This document shows, one piece after another, positions 26,442 to 33,888 of a DNA stretch of 64,000 bases. Made by a program: the position numbers and the translations under genes. The stretch is from contig JADJOC010000002.1 of assembly GCA_016713965.1 (NCBI GenBank), positions 354,001 to 418,000 on the forward strand, given 5' to 3'. Numbering within the stretch: the first letter of the stretch is position 1; every line of letters begins with the position of its first letter. Under the pieces are notes generated by a model. It was not told the origin of the DNA, ran no database searches, and worked only from the letters and a program-made list of their open reading frames with translations. The stretch comes from Chitinophagaceae bacterium. Lineage in GTDB: Bacteria > Bacteroidota > Bacteroidia > Chitinophagales > Chitinophagaceae.

Positions 26442-26818
26442 TTTTTTATTTTATACTTCTCCGGCTGAACGCTGTAAGAAGTGGGTTATTGTTTGGTTAC
26501 AAACTTTTGTTTTTTAATTATGCATCTTTGCAGCCTGCCCCGTCCGGAGGCGGGGTCGCACTCTTGTACATTTGTTTTCCATTCACCTTATTCACACAAA
26601 GTAAAATTCAGCTATTCTGCCTTAATAATTATCCTGAGCGTAAAAATATATTGAAATACCACAACCACCTAAAATGAACAGGGATATTTTAAAATTAAAA
26701 ATTTTACTACAATAAGAATTATATTATAGCAATTATGTAAATAAAATAATAGCGCATCTATAGTAAAATCAATTACTATTGATAGAAAATAATTTATTAT
26801 AAGAAAAAATATAAAATA
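26442..26818. other. 377-bp divergent spacer
   Basis: Between purA (minus) and the 26819 gene (plus). It contains the REP hairpin at 26538-26573; the remainder is AT-rich. No RNA gene was recognised and no clear TAnnTTTG box faces either gene. Confidence 0.4.
26538..26573. repeat. REP-like hairpin, copy 1
   Basis: CCCCGTCCGGAGGCGGGG (26538-26555) followed by TCGCACTCTTGTACATTT. A second copy, CCCCGCCACGGCGGGG followed by CTCGTGTACATT, is at 33725-33752 upstream of atpA. Confidence 0.6.
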
Positions 26819-27316
26819 ATGCTCCGAATAATCGTTTTCAAATTATTTTCCTGTTTACTTTTATTATCCGCCATCACTATAGTTAACGGACAAACTTCGG
26901 ATACCACCTTTTACCCTAATGGAAGAATTGAACGAATAGAGTCGCATTTACCAAACGATATTACTAAATATATATCTTTTGATAATAAAGGGAGATTAAC
27001 AGACATATCACGCCAAGGATATTTTAATGCCTGTGGAATATCTGTAGGCACTGATACCATTTTTTACCCTTCGGGAAAAATTAAAAAAGAAATTTTTTAT
27101 GATAACCGCGAAAGTAAAACGGAAACAGGATGCCATGCAATCTGGACAACCCAAGTGCATACTGAATATCACCCCAATGAAAAAATAAAATCAAAAAAAA
27201 GCTATGAATATTGTTATGAGTGCGATGTATGCCGTTGCGGTATTTGGAAATTCTATAATACCAAAGGGAAGATAATCAAACAGCAAACATTTGGTAATTG
27301 TTATGACCAAAATTAG
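26819..27316 (+). CDS. secreted protein with YwqK/MORN-like repeats
   Basis: 165 residues, with a signal peptide ending near TIVNGQ. The mature protein repeats a short motif of the form FYPNGRIERIES, IFYPSGKIKKEIFYDN, EYHPNEKIKSKKSYE, WKFYNTKGKIIKQ, as in MORN-like/YwqK proteins of Bacteroidota. Three cysteines close together (CYECDVCRC). No enzyme motif; probably a surface-exposed or periplasmic protein of unknown role. Confidence 0.65.
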   Translation: MLRIIVFKLFSCLLLLSAITIVNGQTSDTTFYPNGRIERIESHLPNDITKYISFDNKGRLTDISRQGYFNACGISVGTDTIFYPSGKIKKEIFYDNRESKTETGCHAIWTTQVHTEYHPNEKIKSKKSYEYCYECDVCRCGIWKFYNTKGKIIKQQTFGNCYDQN

Positions 27317-27400
27317 ATTGTGAAAAAACAGTACAATATCCAAGTGATTAATCTCCATCCAAGTTCGTATCTAACGAGCCAATTCTCCATAGAAAAAATT

Positions 27401-27420
27401 ATAACCGCAGAGGCGGAGAT
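27401..27420. repeat. fragment of the ACCGCAGAGGCG repeat
   Basis: TAACCGCAGAGGCGGAGATA resembles the arm of the larger palindrome at 59185-59253 (AACCGCGGAGGCGCA). Its partner arm is missing here. Confidence 0.4.
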
Positions 27421-27427
27421 ATAAAAA

Positions 27428-27588
27428 TATAGGATTAGGTAGGATAAGCGCAAAACCAGAAGTGGCATTAATGACTACTGTTTTTTCGCAGCCTTGATTT
27501 TTTTGTTACTTTTTTTATCAAGAAAAAAAGTAAATAGGGAACAACTCAATACTATAGTAAGTTTGAGATAAAAATACCTAATCCTATA
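27428..27588. mobile_element. MITE-like element with 14-bp terminal inverted repeats
   Basis: 161 bp bounded by TATAGGATTAGGTA and its exact complement TACCTAATCCTATA. Inside, 27489-27533 is a 45-nt core with the hairpin TTACTTTTTTT-ATCAAG-AAAAAAAGTAA. It is homologous, inverted, to 15135-15179. The terminal repeats differ from those of the 15-kb element, so a shared core is framed by different ends. Confidence 0.7.
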
Positions 27589-27598
27589 AAAATATTAA

Positions 27599-28837
27599 TT
27601 AAGCCACTTTAAGCATACTCAATTTACTATTGCTGAATTTACGTTGCGCATATTCCAAATCTACATGAAATGCTTTTACTTTTTGAGAAGGCAAATCATA
27701 CATCGCATCTGTTAAAATACTTTCGCAAATGCTGCGCAAGCCACGGGCACCCAATTTATATTCCAGCGCTTTTTCTACCATAAAATCAAATACATCCGTA
27801 TCAAAAGTAAGGGCAATATTCTCAATGGAAAACAACCTGGTGAATTGTTTGATCAATGCGTTTTTTGGCTCTGTCAAAATGTTACGAAGTGTTATGGCAT
27901 CCAGCGGATTTAAATAAGTAACCACCGGAAGGCGGCCTAGTAATTCAGGTATTAAACCAAAATGTTTTAAATCCACCGCATTTATAAATTGCAATAAATT
28001 TTTCTGGTGATATTCCTGCATTTCTTTATTTACATTAAAGCCGATAGCATTGGTATTTACCCTTCTGGCTATTACTTTATCGATACCATCAAAAGCGCCA
28101 CCGCAAATAAATAAAATATTTTGTGTATTAACTTTTATTAACTTTTGTTCCGGGTGCTTTCTGCCACCTTGTGGTGGCACTAAAACCTCTGTACCTTCCA
28201 ATAATTTAAGCAATCCCTGCTGCACTCCTTCCCCGCTTACATCCCGTGTGATAGAGGGGTTATCACTTTTACGGGCTACTTTATCTATTTCATCAATAAA
28301 TACAATGCCCTTTTCGGCAGCGGCTACGTCATAATTACAGGCCTGCAATAACCTGCTAAGCATACTTTCCACATCCTCTCCTACATACCCTGCCTCTGTA
28401 AATACTGTCGCATCTACAATAGCAAATGGTACATTTAACATTCTGGCGATTGATTTGGCCAGCAACGTTTTACCGGTACCGGTCTCACCTACCATTACAA
28501 TATTGCTTTTCTCTATTTCTACATCATTATCAATCTTCTGGTTAAGCCTTTTATAATGATTATATACAGCCACAGCCAGCACTTTTTTTGCTTCATCCTG
28601 GCCAATTACGTATTCATCTAAAAACTTCTTTATTTCTACCGGTTTTTTTATGGTTAATTTATGAGCCGGTGCAGTACCTTTTGAATCTGTAGTCGCCACC
28701 AGCTCCTGTGCAATTATTTCCTGTGCATGTTCTACACAGTTTTCACAGATATGACCGTCCTGCCCTGCTATTAGAATTTTAACCTCATCCCTGTTGCGGC
28801 CACAAAAAGAGCAATGTAACGTATGTTGTTTTGCCAT
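27599..28837 (-). CDS. clpX: ATP-dependent Clp protease ATP-binding subunit ClpX
   Basis: 412 residues. AAA+ unfoldase that feeds substrates to ClpP. The N-terminal zinc domain has CSFCGR and CENC. The AAA+ module has Walker A VGETGTGKTLLAKSIA, Walker B GIVFIDEIDKVA, the pore loop GYVGEDVE and the IGF loop segment NAIGFNV; sensor motifs follow in GLIPELLGRLPV and GARGLRSI. clpP genes follow upstream on the same strand. Confidence 0.97.
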   Translation of the reverse strand: MAKQHTLHCSFCGRNRDEVKILIAGQDGHICENCVEHAQEIIAQELVATTDSKGTAPAHKLTIKKPVEIKKFLDEYVIGQDEAKKVLAVAVYNHYKRLNQKIDNDVEIEKSNIVMVGETGTGKTLLAKSIARMLNVPFAIVDATVFTEAGYVGEDVESMLSRLLQACNYDVAAAEKGIVFIDEIDKVARKSDNPSITRDVSGEGVQQGLLKLLEGTEVLVPPQGGRKHPEQKLIKVNTQNILFICGGAFDGIDKVIARRVNTNAIGFNVNKEMQEYHQKNLLQFINAVDLKHFGLIPELLGRLPVVTYLNPLDAITLRNILTEPKNALIKQFTRLFSIENIALTFDTDVFDFMVEKALEYKLGARGLRSICESILTDAMYDLPSQKVKAFHVDLEYAQRKFSNSKLSMLKVA

Positions 28838-28884
28838 GATATCTTAGTAAGTAAATTGAATAAATTAATTAGAAAACTACGCCG

Positions 28885-28892
28885 CAAAGTTA
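28885..28892 (-). promoter_or_regulatory. -7 box TAACTTTG of clpX
   Basis: TAnnTTTG match on the minus strand, 47 nt before the clpX ATG. It suggests clpX has its own promoter apart from clpP. Confidence 0.5.
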
Positions 28893-28995
28893 TGCATACG
28901 ATTTCAAATCGCCTTATATGCCAGCCCAATTAATGACAAGCGATAACATAAGAATGTTGCATTAAAAGATGTACAATTTACAGATTAACTATTTT

Positions 28996-29621
28996 TTATA
29001 ACTTATCTAAAATACCATCAACAATACCGTAGGCTACAGACTCTTTGGCATCCATCCAATAATCCCTGTCAAAATCTTTCAATATTTTTTCCACGGTCTG
29101 GCCACAGTTTTAGCTAAAATTTCTGCGCCCATGAGTTTTGTTTTAAGTATTTGTTCAGCCATAATTTCCAAATCGGCGCTGGTACCCTGACCGCCGCCGC
29201 TTGGCTGGTGTATCATTACTTCTCCATGAGGGAAAATATATCTTTTTCCTTTTTCACCGCCACTTAACAAAATGCTGCCCATACTTGCCGCCATGCCCAT
29301 GCACACAGTGCTTACTGGTGAGCTGATCATTTGCATGGCATCGTATATTACCATTCCGCTGGTAACCATACCACCGGGGCTGTTGATGTAAAATATAATT
29401 TCTTTACCAGGATTCAGTGCTTCCAAATAAAACAGGCGGGCTGTAATATCTTTAGCGCTTTTATCATTTACAGGGCCCCACAAAAATACTTTCCGCTGCT
29501 CAATAAATTTTTTGTCAAACTGCCAGCTGGACATCATTTTTTCCATAGAAGAATCTGGTACTTCTTTTGGATTTTCTTCTTCATCGTCTAAGCGGATAAT
29601 GCTTTCTTTATAAAAATTCAT
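28996..29621 (-). CDS. clpP: ATP-dependent Clp protease proteolytic subunit ClpP (frameshifted)
   Basis: About 209 residues. Serine protease subunit of ClpXP. Motifs: FYINSPGGMVTSGMVIYD, the nucleophile Ser in GMAASMGSIL, the catalytic His in EVMIHQPSGGGQGT, and Asp in DFDRDYWMDAKESVAYGIVD. The last part lies in a second frame because one A is missing in the A4 run near 29109-29112; the true stop is at 28996. This is the clpX-proximal of two tandem clpP genes. Confidence 0.93.
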
Positions 29622-29677
29622 TGATTATTAATTTAATTTTAAATGGGTTCAGTAATTAATAATTATTAATTACTGAA

Positions 29678-30370
29678 CTAATCTTTTTTTTGCTTTTTCG
29701 GATTAATCAGCAACACTTCATCTACCAGGCCATAGGCTTTTGCTTCGGCAGCCGTCATCCAGTAATCACGGGTGCAATCCACTGCTACCTTTTCAGGGTT
29801 TTGACCGGTATGATTGGCAATAATTTCGTATAATTCTTTTTTGATTTTTTTAACTTCATTGACAGTAATTTCTATATCGCTTGCCTGCCCGCCTGCGCCT
29901 GCGCTTGGCTGGTGCATCATGATACGGCTATGCCTTAATGCTGTACGCTTGCCGGGTGCGCCTGCACACATAAGCACTGCCCCCATACTGGCTGCCATGC
30001 CCGTACAAATGGTGGCAATATCGGGTGTAATAAATTGCATGGTGTCATACATACCCAGGCCTGCATATACACTGCCGCCGGGGCTATTAATGTACATTTG
30101 AATATCTCTGGTACGGTCCGTACTTTCAAAAAAAAGCAATTGTGCGGTAACAATATTGGCTACTTCATCGCTGATGGGATAACCAAGAAATATTATCCTG
30201 TCCATCATTAAACGACTGTAAACGTCCATTACAGCTACATTCATGGGCCTTTCTTCAATAATATTGGGGGTAAGGTTGGTTACGTTGTGTTTGATATAGC
30301 CATCAAGGGTATTGCTGCTTATGCCTTTATGTTTGATGGCATATTTTTCGAATTCTTTTCCAAAATTCAT
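29678..30370 (-). CDS. clpP: ATP-dependent Clp protease proteolytic subunit ClpP (second copy)
   Basis: 230 residues, intact. MYINSPGGSVYAGLGMYD, GMAASMGAVLMCAG (Ser), SRIMMHQPSAGAGGQ (His), DCTRDYWMTAAEAKAYGLVDE (Asp). It has a longer N-terminal segment than the neighbouring copy. Both copies keep the full triad, so a hetero-oligomeric ClpP barrel is possible, as described for some other bacteria with two ClpPs. 56 bp separate the two genes; likely one transcript. Confidence 0.93.
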   Translation of the reverse strand: MNFGKEFEKYAIKHKGISSNTLDGYIKHNVTNLTPNIIEERPMNVAVMDVYSRLMMDRIIFLGYPISDEVANIVTAQLLFFESTDRTRDIQMYINSPGGSVYAGLGMYDTMQFITPDIATICTGMAASMGAVLMCAGAPGKRTALRHSRIMMHQPSAGAGGQASDIEITVNEVKKIKKELYEIIANHTGQNPEKVAVDCTRDYWMTAAEAKAYGLVDEVLLINPKKQKKD

Positions 30371-30400
30371 GTTAGTTGTATTTCTTTTAATTGTTGTAAA

Positions 30401-30489
30401 GATAGCAGATAGTTAGTAATTAGCAGATGACAGTTGATAGGATTAGAATTATTTTGCACCTAATTCCAAATTACCAATTCCAAATTCCT
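30401..30489. repeat. heptad arrays clpP / zinc peptidase spacer
   Basis: GATAGCA, GATAGTT, AGTAATT, AGCAGAT, GACAGTT, GATAGGA (30401-30442), then AATTCCA, AATTACC, AATTCCA, AATTCCT (30462-30489). The second block is a near-exact 14-bp tandem duplication. Confidence 0.7.
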
Positions 30490-30493
30490 GCTG

Positions 30494-31187
30494 CTAATCT
30501 TCACTGCGTGATGAATAGATTAAAATATACTGTACCAGCATGGCAATTGATGCGAGGGCTGCCACTACATAAGTAAGTGCCGCCCACTTTAATGCATCTT
30601 TCGCTTTTTGATGCTCGGTATTTGTTGTGATGCTGGTAGTGTTTAGCCAGTTAAGCGCCCTGCTGGATGCATCAAATTCTACTGGTAAAGTTACTACTGA
30701 AAATAATGTGCTTATACCAAAAAGAATAATACCAATTAACAAAACGGTGGTGTTGCCTCCACCAAAACCAAACATCCCCAGGCCTGCAATAATTACCCAT
30801 TGTGATAATGTACTGCTTATTTGCACGGCTGGCACCAGCTTGCTACGCAGCATCAGCATTGAATAGGCTGTGGCATGCTGTACTGCATGGCCACATTCGT
30901 GTGCTGCTACCGCAGCAGCTGATACTGTTCTGCCCTGGTAAACATCGGGGCTAAGGTTTACTGTTTTTCGCAGGGTCGTAATGGTCTGATAAAAAACCAT
31001 TGACTGACACTACCTGTACATCATATATTGCATTATCTCTTAACATTTTTTCAGCGATCTCTTTGCCGCTTAACCCACTGCTTGTTGGTACTTTACTATA
31101 TTCAGTAAACTTACTTTTTAAGCGGAACTGAACGGCCATTCCTATCAGCATAAAAACAACAGAGATAATGATTATTCCCATTGTCAT
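30494..31187 (-). CDS. membrane neutral zinc metallopeptidase, YugP-like (frameshifted)
   Basis: About 230 residues of the Zn_peptidase_2 type. N-terminal membrane helix (IIIISVVFMLIGMAVQF), then LSGKEIAEKMLRDN, FLSDHYDP, KTVNLSPDVYQGR and the zinc motif VAAHECGHAVQH (HExxH-like, H-E-C-G-H). Three further membrane helices end the protein. The frame breaks at the A-run near 30964-30968, between DHYDPA and KTVNLSP. Cellular substrate unknown. Confidence 0.88.
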
Positions 31188-31316
31188 AATTATAAAATTT
31201 TGTACTAACCGAAGTACAAAAAGTATTCCCGTTTAAATAACTGACATAATTACAAAATGTTGTGTAAGGTTACAGTATTTCTAAAATTGTTAAAGAAATA
31301 TTAAATAGGCTATCAA

Positions 31317-32097
31317 CTATAAAATGCTATTGCCAACCTTTAGCGTGTAAGGTTTTTTAAATGTTTTTAACGTAGGTAGGTTTTTGAGATAAAATTTTGT
31401 CCACTCGGGTTTTGTTGTAGGTTTATCGTTTTCAATGTTACCGGATATGCATTCCCTTTTTTTAGTGAGAAAATTATAAGAACAGTCTGTATATTCCCCT
31501 GTTGCCCTATGCATAAAAGAACTAGTAGCGCCTATTAAAGCAAATTCATTTGCCTGGTAACGAAAGCTATAAGAATGATTAGAAGCTTCCCAACTTCCGG
31601 CGCTCATCCATATACCAAAATACAGGGTAAAAATTCCTTTAGATATTTTAAGTGATTCAGGTTGATACGGATCCATTGCCATGGGGTTATCATGAATAGG
31701 AATAAAAGTATTACTCTGTTCTTTTAAAATAAGTTTGTTGCTATCCTTATCTTGTAAAAGCGATTATTAATATTCTGGGTTGTGCTACTATTGTTCCATA
31801 GCCGTGCTCTTCAGCTACATAAAGCTTATTATTATAGGTAGCATCAGCATCATACCAGTATTCTCCATTCTTTGCTTCAATAATAGTAACACTATCTTTA
31901 TGTTGAAGAATAAAAGCGACATCATTAATTTTGTCATTATTCAGGTCGCCAAAAGCAGCATCTAAAACTATCCATCCTTTAGGTACAAAGCTGTGTAAAG
32001 AATTAGCCAGAAGCTTAATTTTAGGATAATTGAACTTCTGGCTAAATGTGAATGTCGCTTTACTTAATAATACAATTATAAGTATGAAATATTTCAT
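31317..32097 (-). CDS. secreted hypothetical protein with FG-GAP-like motif (frameshifted)
   Basis: About 260 residues. The signal peptide is followed by GWIVLDAAFGDLNNDKINDVAFIL, a calcium-binding loop of the FG-GAP/VCBS kind. The frame stops after RILIIAF, but removing one T from a T4 run near 31757-31760 continues through LQDKDSNKLILKEQSNTFI to the downstream part (MAMDPYQPESLKI, then FGIWMSAGSWEASNHSYSFR). It begins 3 bp after atpA, where atpG would be expected; no relation to ATP synthase is seen. Confidence 0.65.
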
Positions 32098-32100
32098 TAA

Positions 32101-33702
32101 TTATTTATACTGCGGTATCAGGCTATTTGCTAATTCTACCATTTTTTTCAGGCCGTCTTCCGGTAAATTACCTTTTTTAAATTCTGCCAGGACATCAGGC
32201 AGCTTATTAGTCATTTCGAGTAAAAAATGATCTTCAAATGCTTTTACATTTTTTATGGCCACTTCTTTTAATAAACCTTGTGTACCTAAATAAATAACGG
32301 CTACCTGCTTTTCTACAGAAAACGGCGTGTATTGTGCCTGTTTAAGAATTTCTACGTTCCGGGCACCTTTATCAATTACATTTTTAGTAGCAGCATCCAA
32401 ATCACCACCAAATTTAGAAAAAGCTTCCAATTCCCGGTACAAAGCCTGGTCCAGCTTTAATGTACCGGCTACTTTTTTCATGGATTTTATTTGTGCATTA
32501 CCACCTACACGGCTAACAGATATACCCACGTTAATAGCAGGACGGATACCGGCATTAAACAAATTACCTTCCAAAAATATCTGGCCATCCGTAATAGAAA
32601 TCACGTTGGTTGGAATATATGCTGATACATCACCAGCCTGAGTTTCAATAACCGGGAGCGCTGTTAATGATCCACCGCCTTTTACCAAATGTTTGATAGA
32701 TTCAGGTAAATCATTCATCTGCCTGGCAATCTCATCTTTGGCAATAACTTTTGCTGCTCTCTCTAATAAACGGCTATGCAAATAAAATACATCACCAGGA
32801 TATGCTTCACGGCCCGGAGGACGACGAAGTAATAACGATACCTCACGGTAAGCTACTGCCTGCTTGGAAAGATCATCATAAATAATCAATGCAGGACGGC
32901 CTGTATCACGAAAAAACTCCCCGATAGCCGCACCGGCAAACGGGGCATAAAATTGCAAAGGAGCTGGTTCTGCTGCAGAAGCTGCAACAATAGTAGTATA
33001 AGCCATCGCACCATTTTCTTCCAAAGTCTTCATAATACCGGCAATAGTAGATGCTTTTTGGCCAATGGCCACATATATGCAATAAACAGGTTTTCCTGCT
33101 GCATAAAATTCTTTCTGGTTGATGATGGTATCTACACAAATAGCAGTTTTACCGGTTTGCCTGTCACCAATTACCAGTTCCCGCTGTCCGCGGCCAATAG
33201 GTATCATGGCATCAATAGCCTTGATACCGGTTTGCAAAGGTTCTTTTACCGGCTCACGAAAAATCACACCCGGTGCTTTACGCTCCAGCGGCATTTCATA
33301 CAGCTCGCCGGTAATAGGCCCTTTGCCATCAATAGGTTCGCCTAAGGTATTAATTACACGCCCACTCATACCATCGCCTACTTTAATTGATGCGATCTGG
33401 CCTGTTCTTTTTACTTTATGCCCTTCTTTTATTTCGCTGTAATCGCCCATTAATACAACACCTACATTATCTTCTTCAAGGTTTAATGCAATAGCTTTTA
33501 CACCATTTTCAAATTCAACCAATTCACCTGAACGTACATTATTTAATCCATAAATACGTGCAATACCATCGCCTATTTGCAACACGGTGCCTACTTCTTC
33601 CAAACTGGCACCGGCATTAAAGTTGCTCAATTGCTGGCGTAGTATCGCCGAAATTTCATCTGGTTTTATTTCTACCATAGTTTTATTTTTATTGTTGTCC
33701 AA
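32101..33702 (-). CDS. atpA: ATP synthase F1 subunit alpha
   Basis: 533 residues. Non-catalytic nucleotide-binding subunit of the F1 hexamer. Seen: IGDGIARIYGL, the P-loop VIGDRQTGKTAIC, FRDTGRPALIIYDDLSKQAVAYRE, the signature PGREAYPGDVFYLHSRLLERAA and SISDGQIF-like VISITDGQIFLE. It has its own promoter (33781-33812) rather than read-through from atpH, because a metalloprotease gene intervenes. atpG is not downstream. Confidence 0.97.
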   Translation of the reverse strand: MDNNKNKTMVEIKPDEISAILRQQLSNFNAGASLEEVGTVLQIGDGIARIYGLNNVRSGELVEFENGVKAIALNLEEDNVGVVLMGDYSEIKEGHKVKRTGQIASIKVGDGMSGRVINTLGEPIDGKGPITGELYEMPLERKAPGVIFREPVKEPLQTGIKAIDAMIPIGRGQRELVIGDRQTGKTAICVDTIINQKEFYAAGKPVYCIYVAIGQKASTIAGIMKTLEENGAMAYTTIVAASAAEPAPLQFYAPFAGAAIGEFFRDTGRPALIIYDDLSKQAVAYREVSLLLRRPPGREAYPGDVFYLHSRLLERAAKVIAKDEIARQMNDLPESIKHLVKGGGSLTALPVIETQAGDVSAYIPTNVISITDGQIFLEGNLFNAGIRPAINVGISVSRVGGNAQIKSMKKVAGTLKLDQALYRELEAFSKFGGDLDAATKNVIDKGARNVEILKQAQYTPFSVEKQVAVIYLGTQGLLKEVAIKNVKAFEDHFLLEMTNKLPDVLAEFKKGNLPEDGLKKMVELANSLIPQYK

Positions 33703-33724
33703 GCTGAAAACCTTTGTGCATTCT

Positions 33725-33752
33725 CCCCGCCACGGCGGGGCTCGTGTACATT
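33725..33752. repeat. REP-like hairpin, copy 2, in atpA leader
   Basis: The palindrome CCCCGCCACGGCGGGG is followed by CTCGTGTACATT, the same order as 26538-26573. It would be transcribed in the atpA 5' leader. Confidence 0.6.
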
Positions 33753-33780
33753 AGCAGCTAAAGGCATCTGTTTGAGGCTG

Positions 33781-33812
33781 CAAAGGTAGGGATTGACAGG
33801 CTGAATGGCAAA
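33781..33812 (-). promoter_or_regulatory. promoter of atpA: TTTG-N20-TACCTTTG
   Basis: On the minus strand TTTG (33812-33809), a 20-bp spacer and TACCTTTG (33788-33781): a full match to the Bacteroidota consensus. It lies 79 bp upstream of atpA and downstream of the metalloprotease terminator. Confidence 0.75.
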
Positions 33813-33835
33813 AAATTAAACAGACAATTTTAAAG

Positions 33836-33863
33836 AAAAATCCACCTTTAAAGGTGGATTTTT
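33836..33863 (-). terminator. terminator of the metalloprotease gene
   Basis: The perfect palindrome AAAAATCCACCTTT / AAAGGTGGATTTTT is followed on the minus strand by CTTT. Its symmetry means it could work both ways. It separates the metalloprotease gene from the atpA promoter. Confidence 0.85.
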
Positions 33864-33888
33864 TCTTCCCGAGCTTATTTGTTTTTCT

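Noticed and set aside
26442..26818. Purine riboswitch upstream of purA
   Set aside because: The GC-rich hairpin there is a copy of a repeat also found upstream of atpA, and no purine-aptamer core is visible.
31317..32097. Diverged atpG downstream of atpA
   Set aside because: The product has a signal peptide and an FG-GAP-like loop, and none of the long terminal helices of the gamma subunit.
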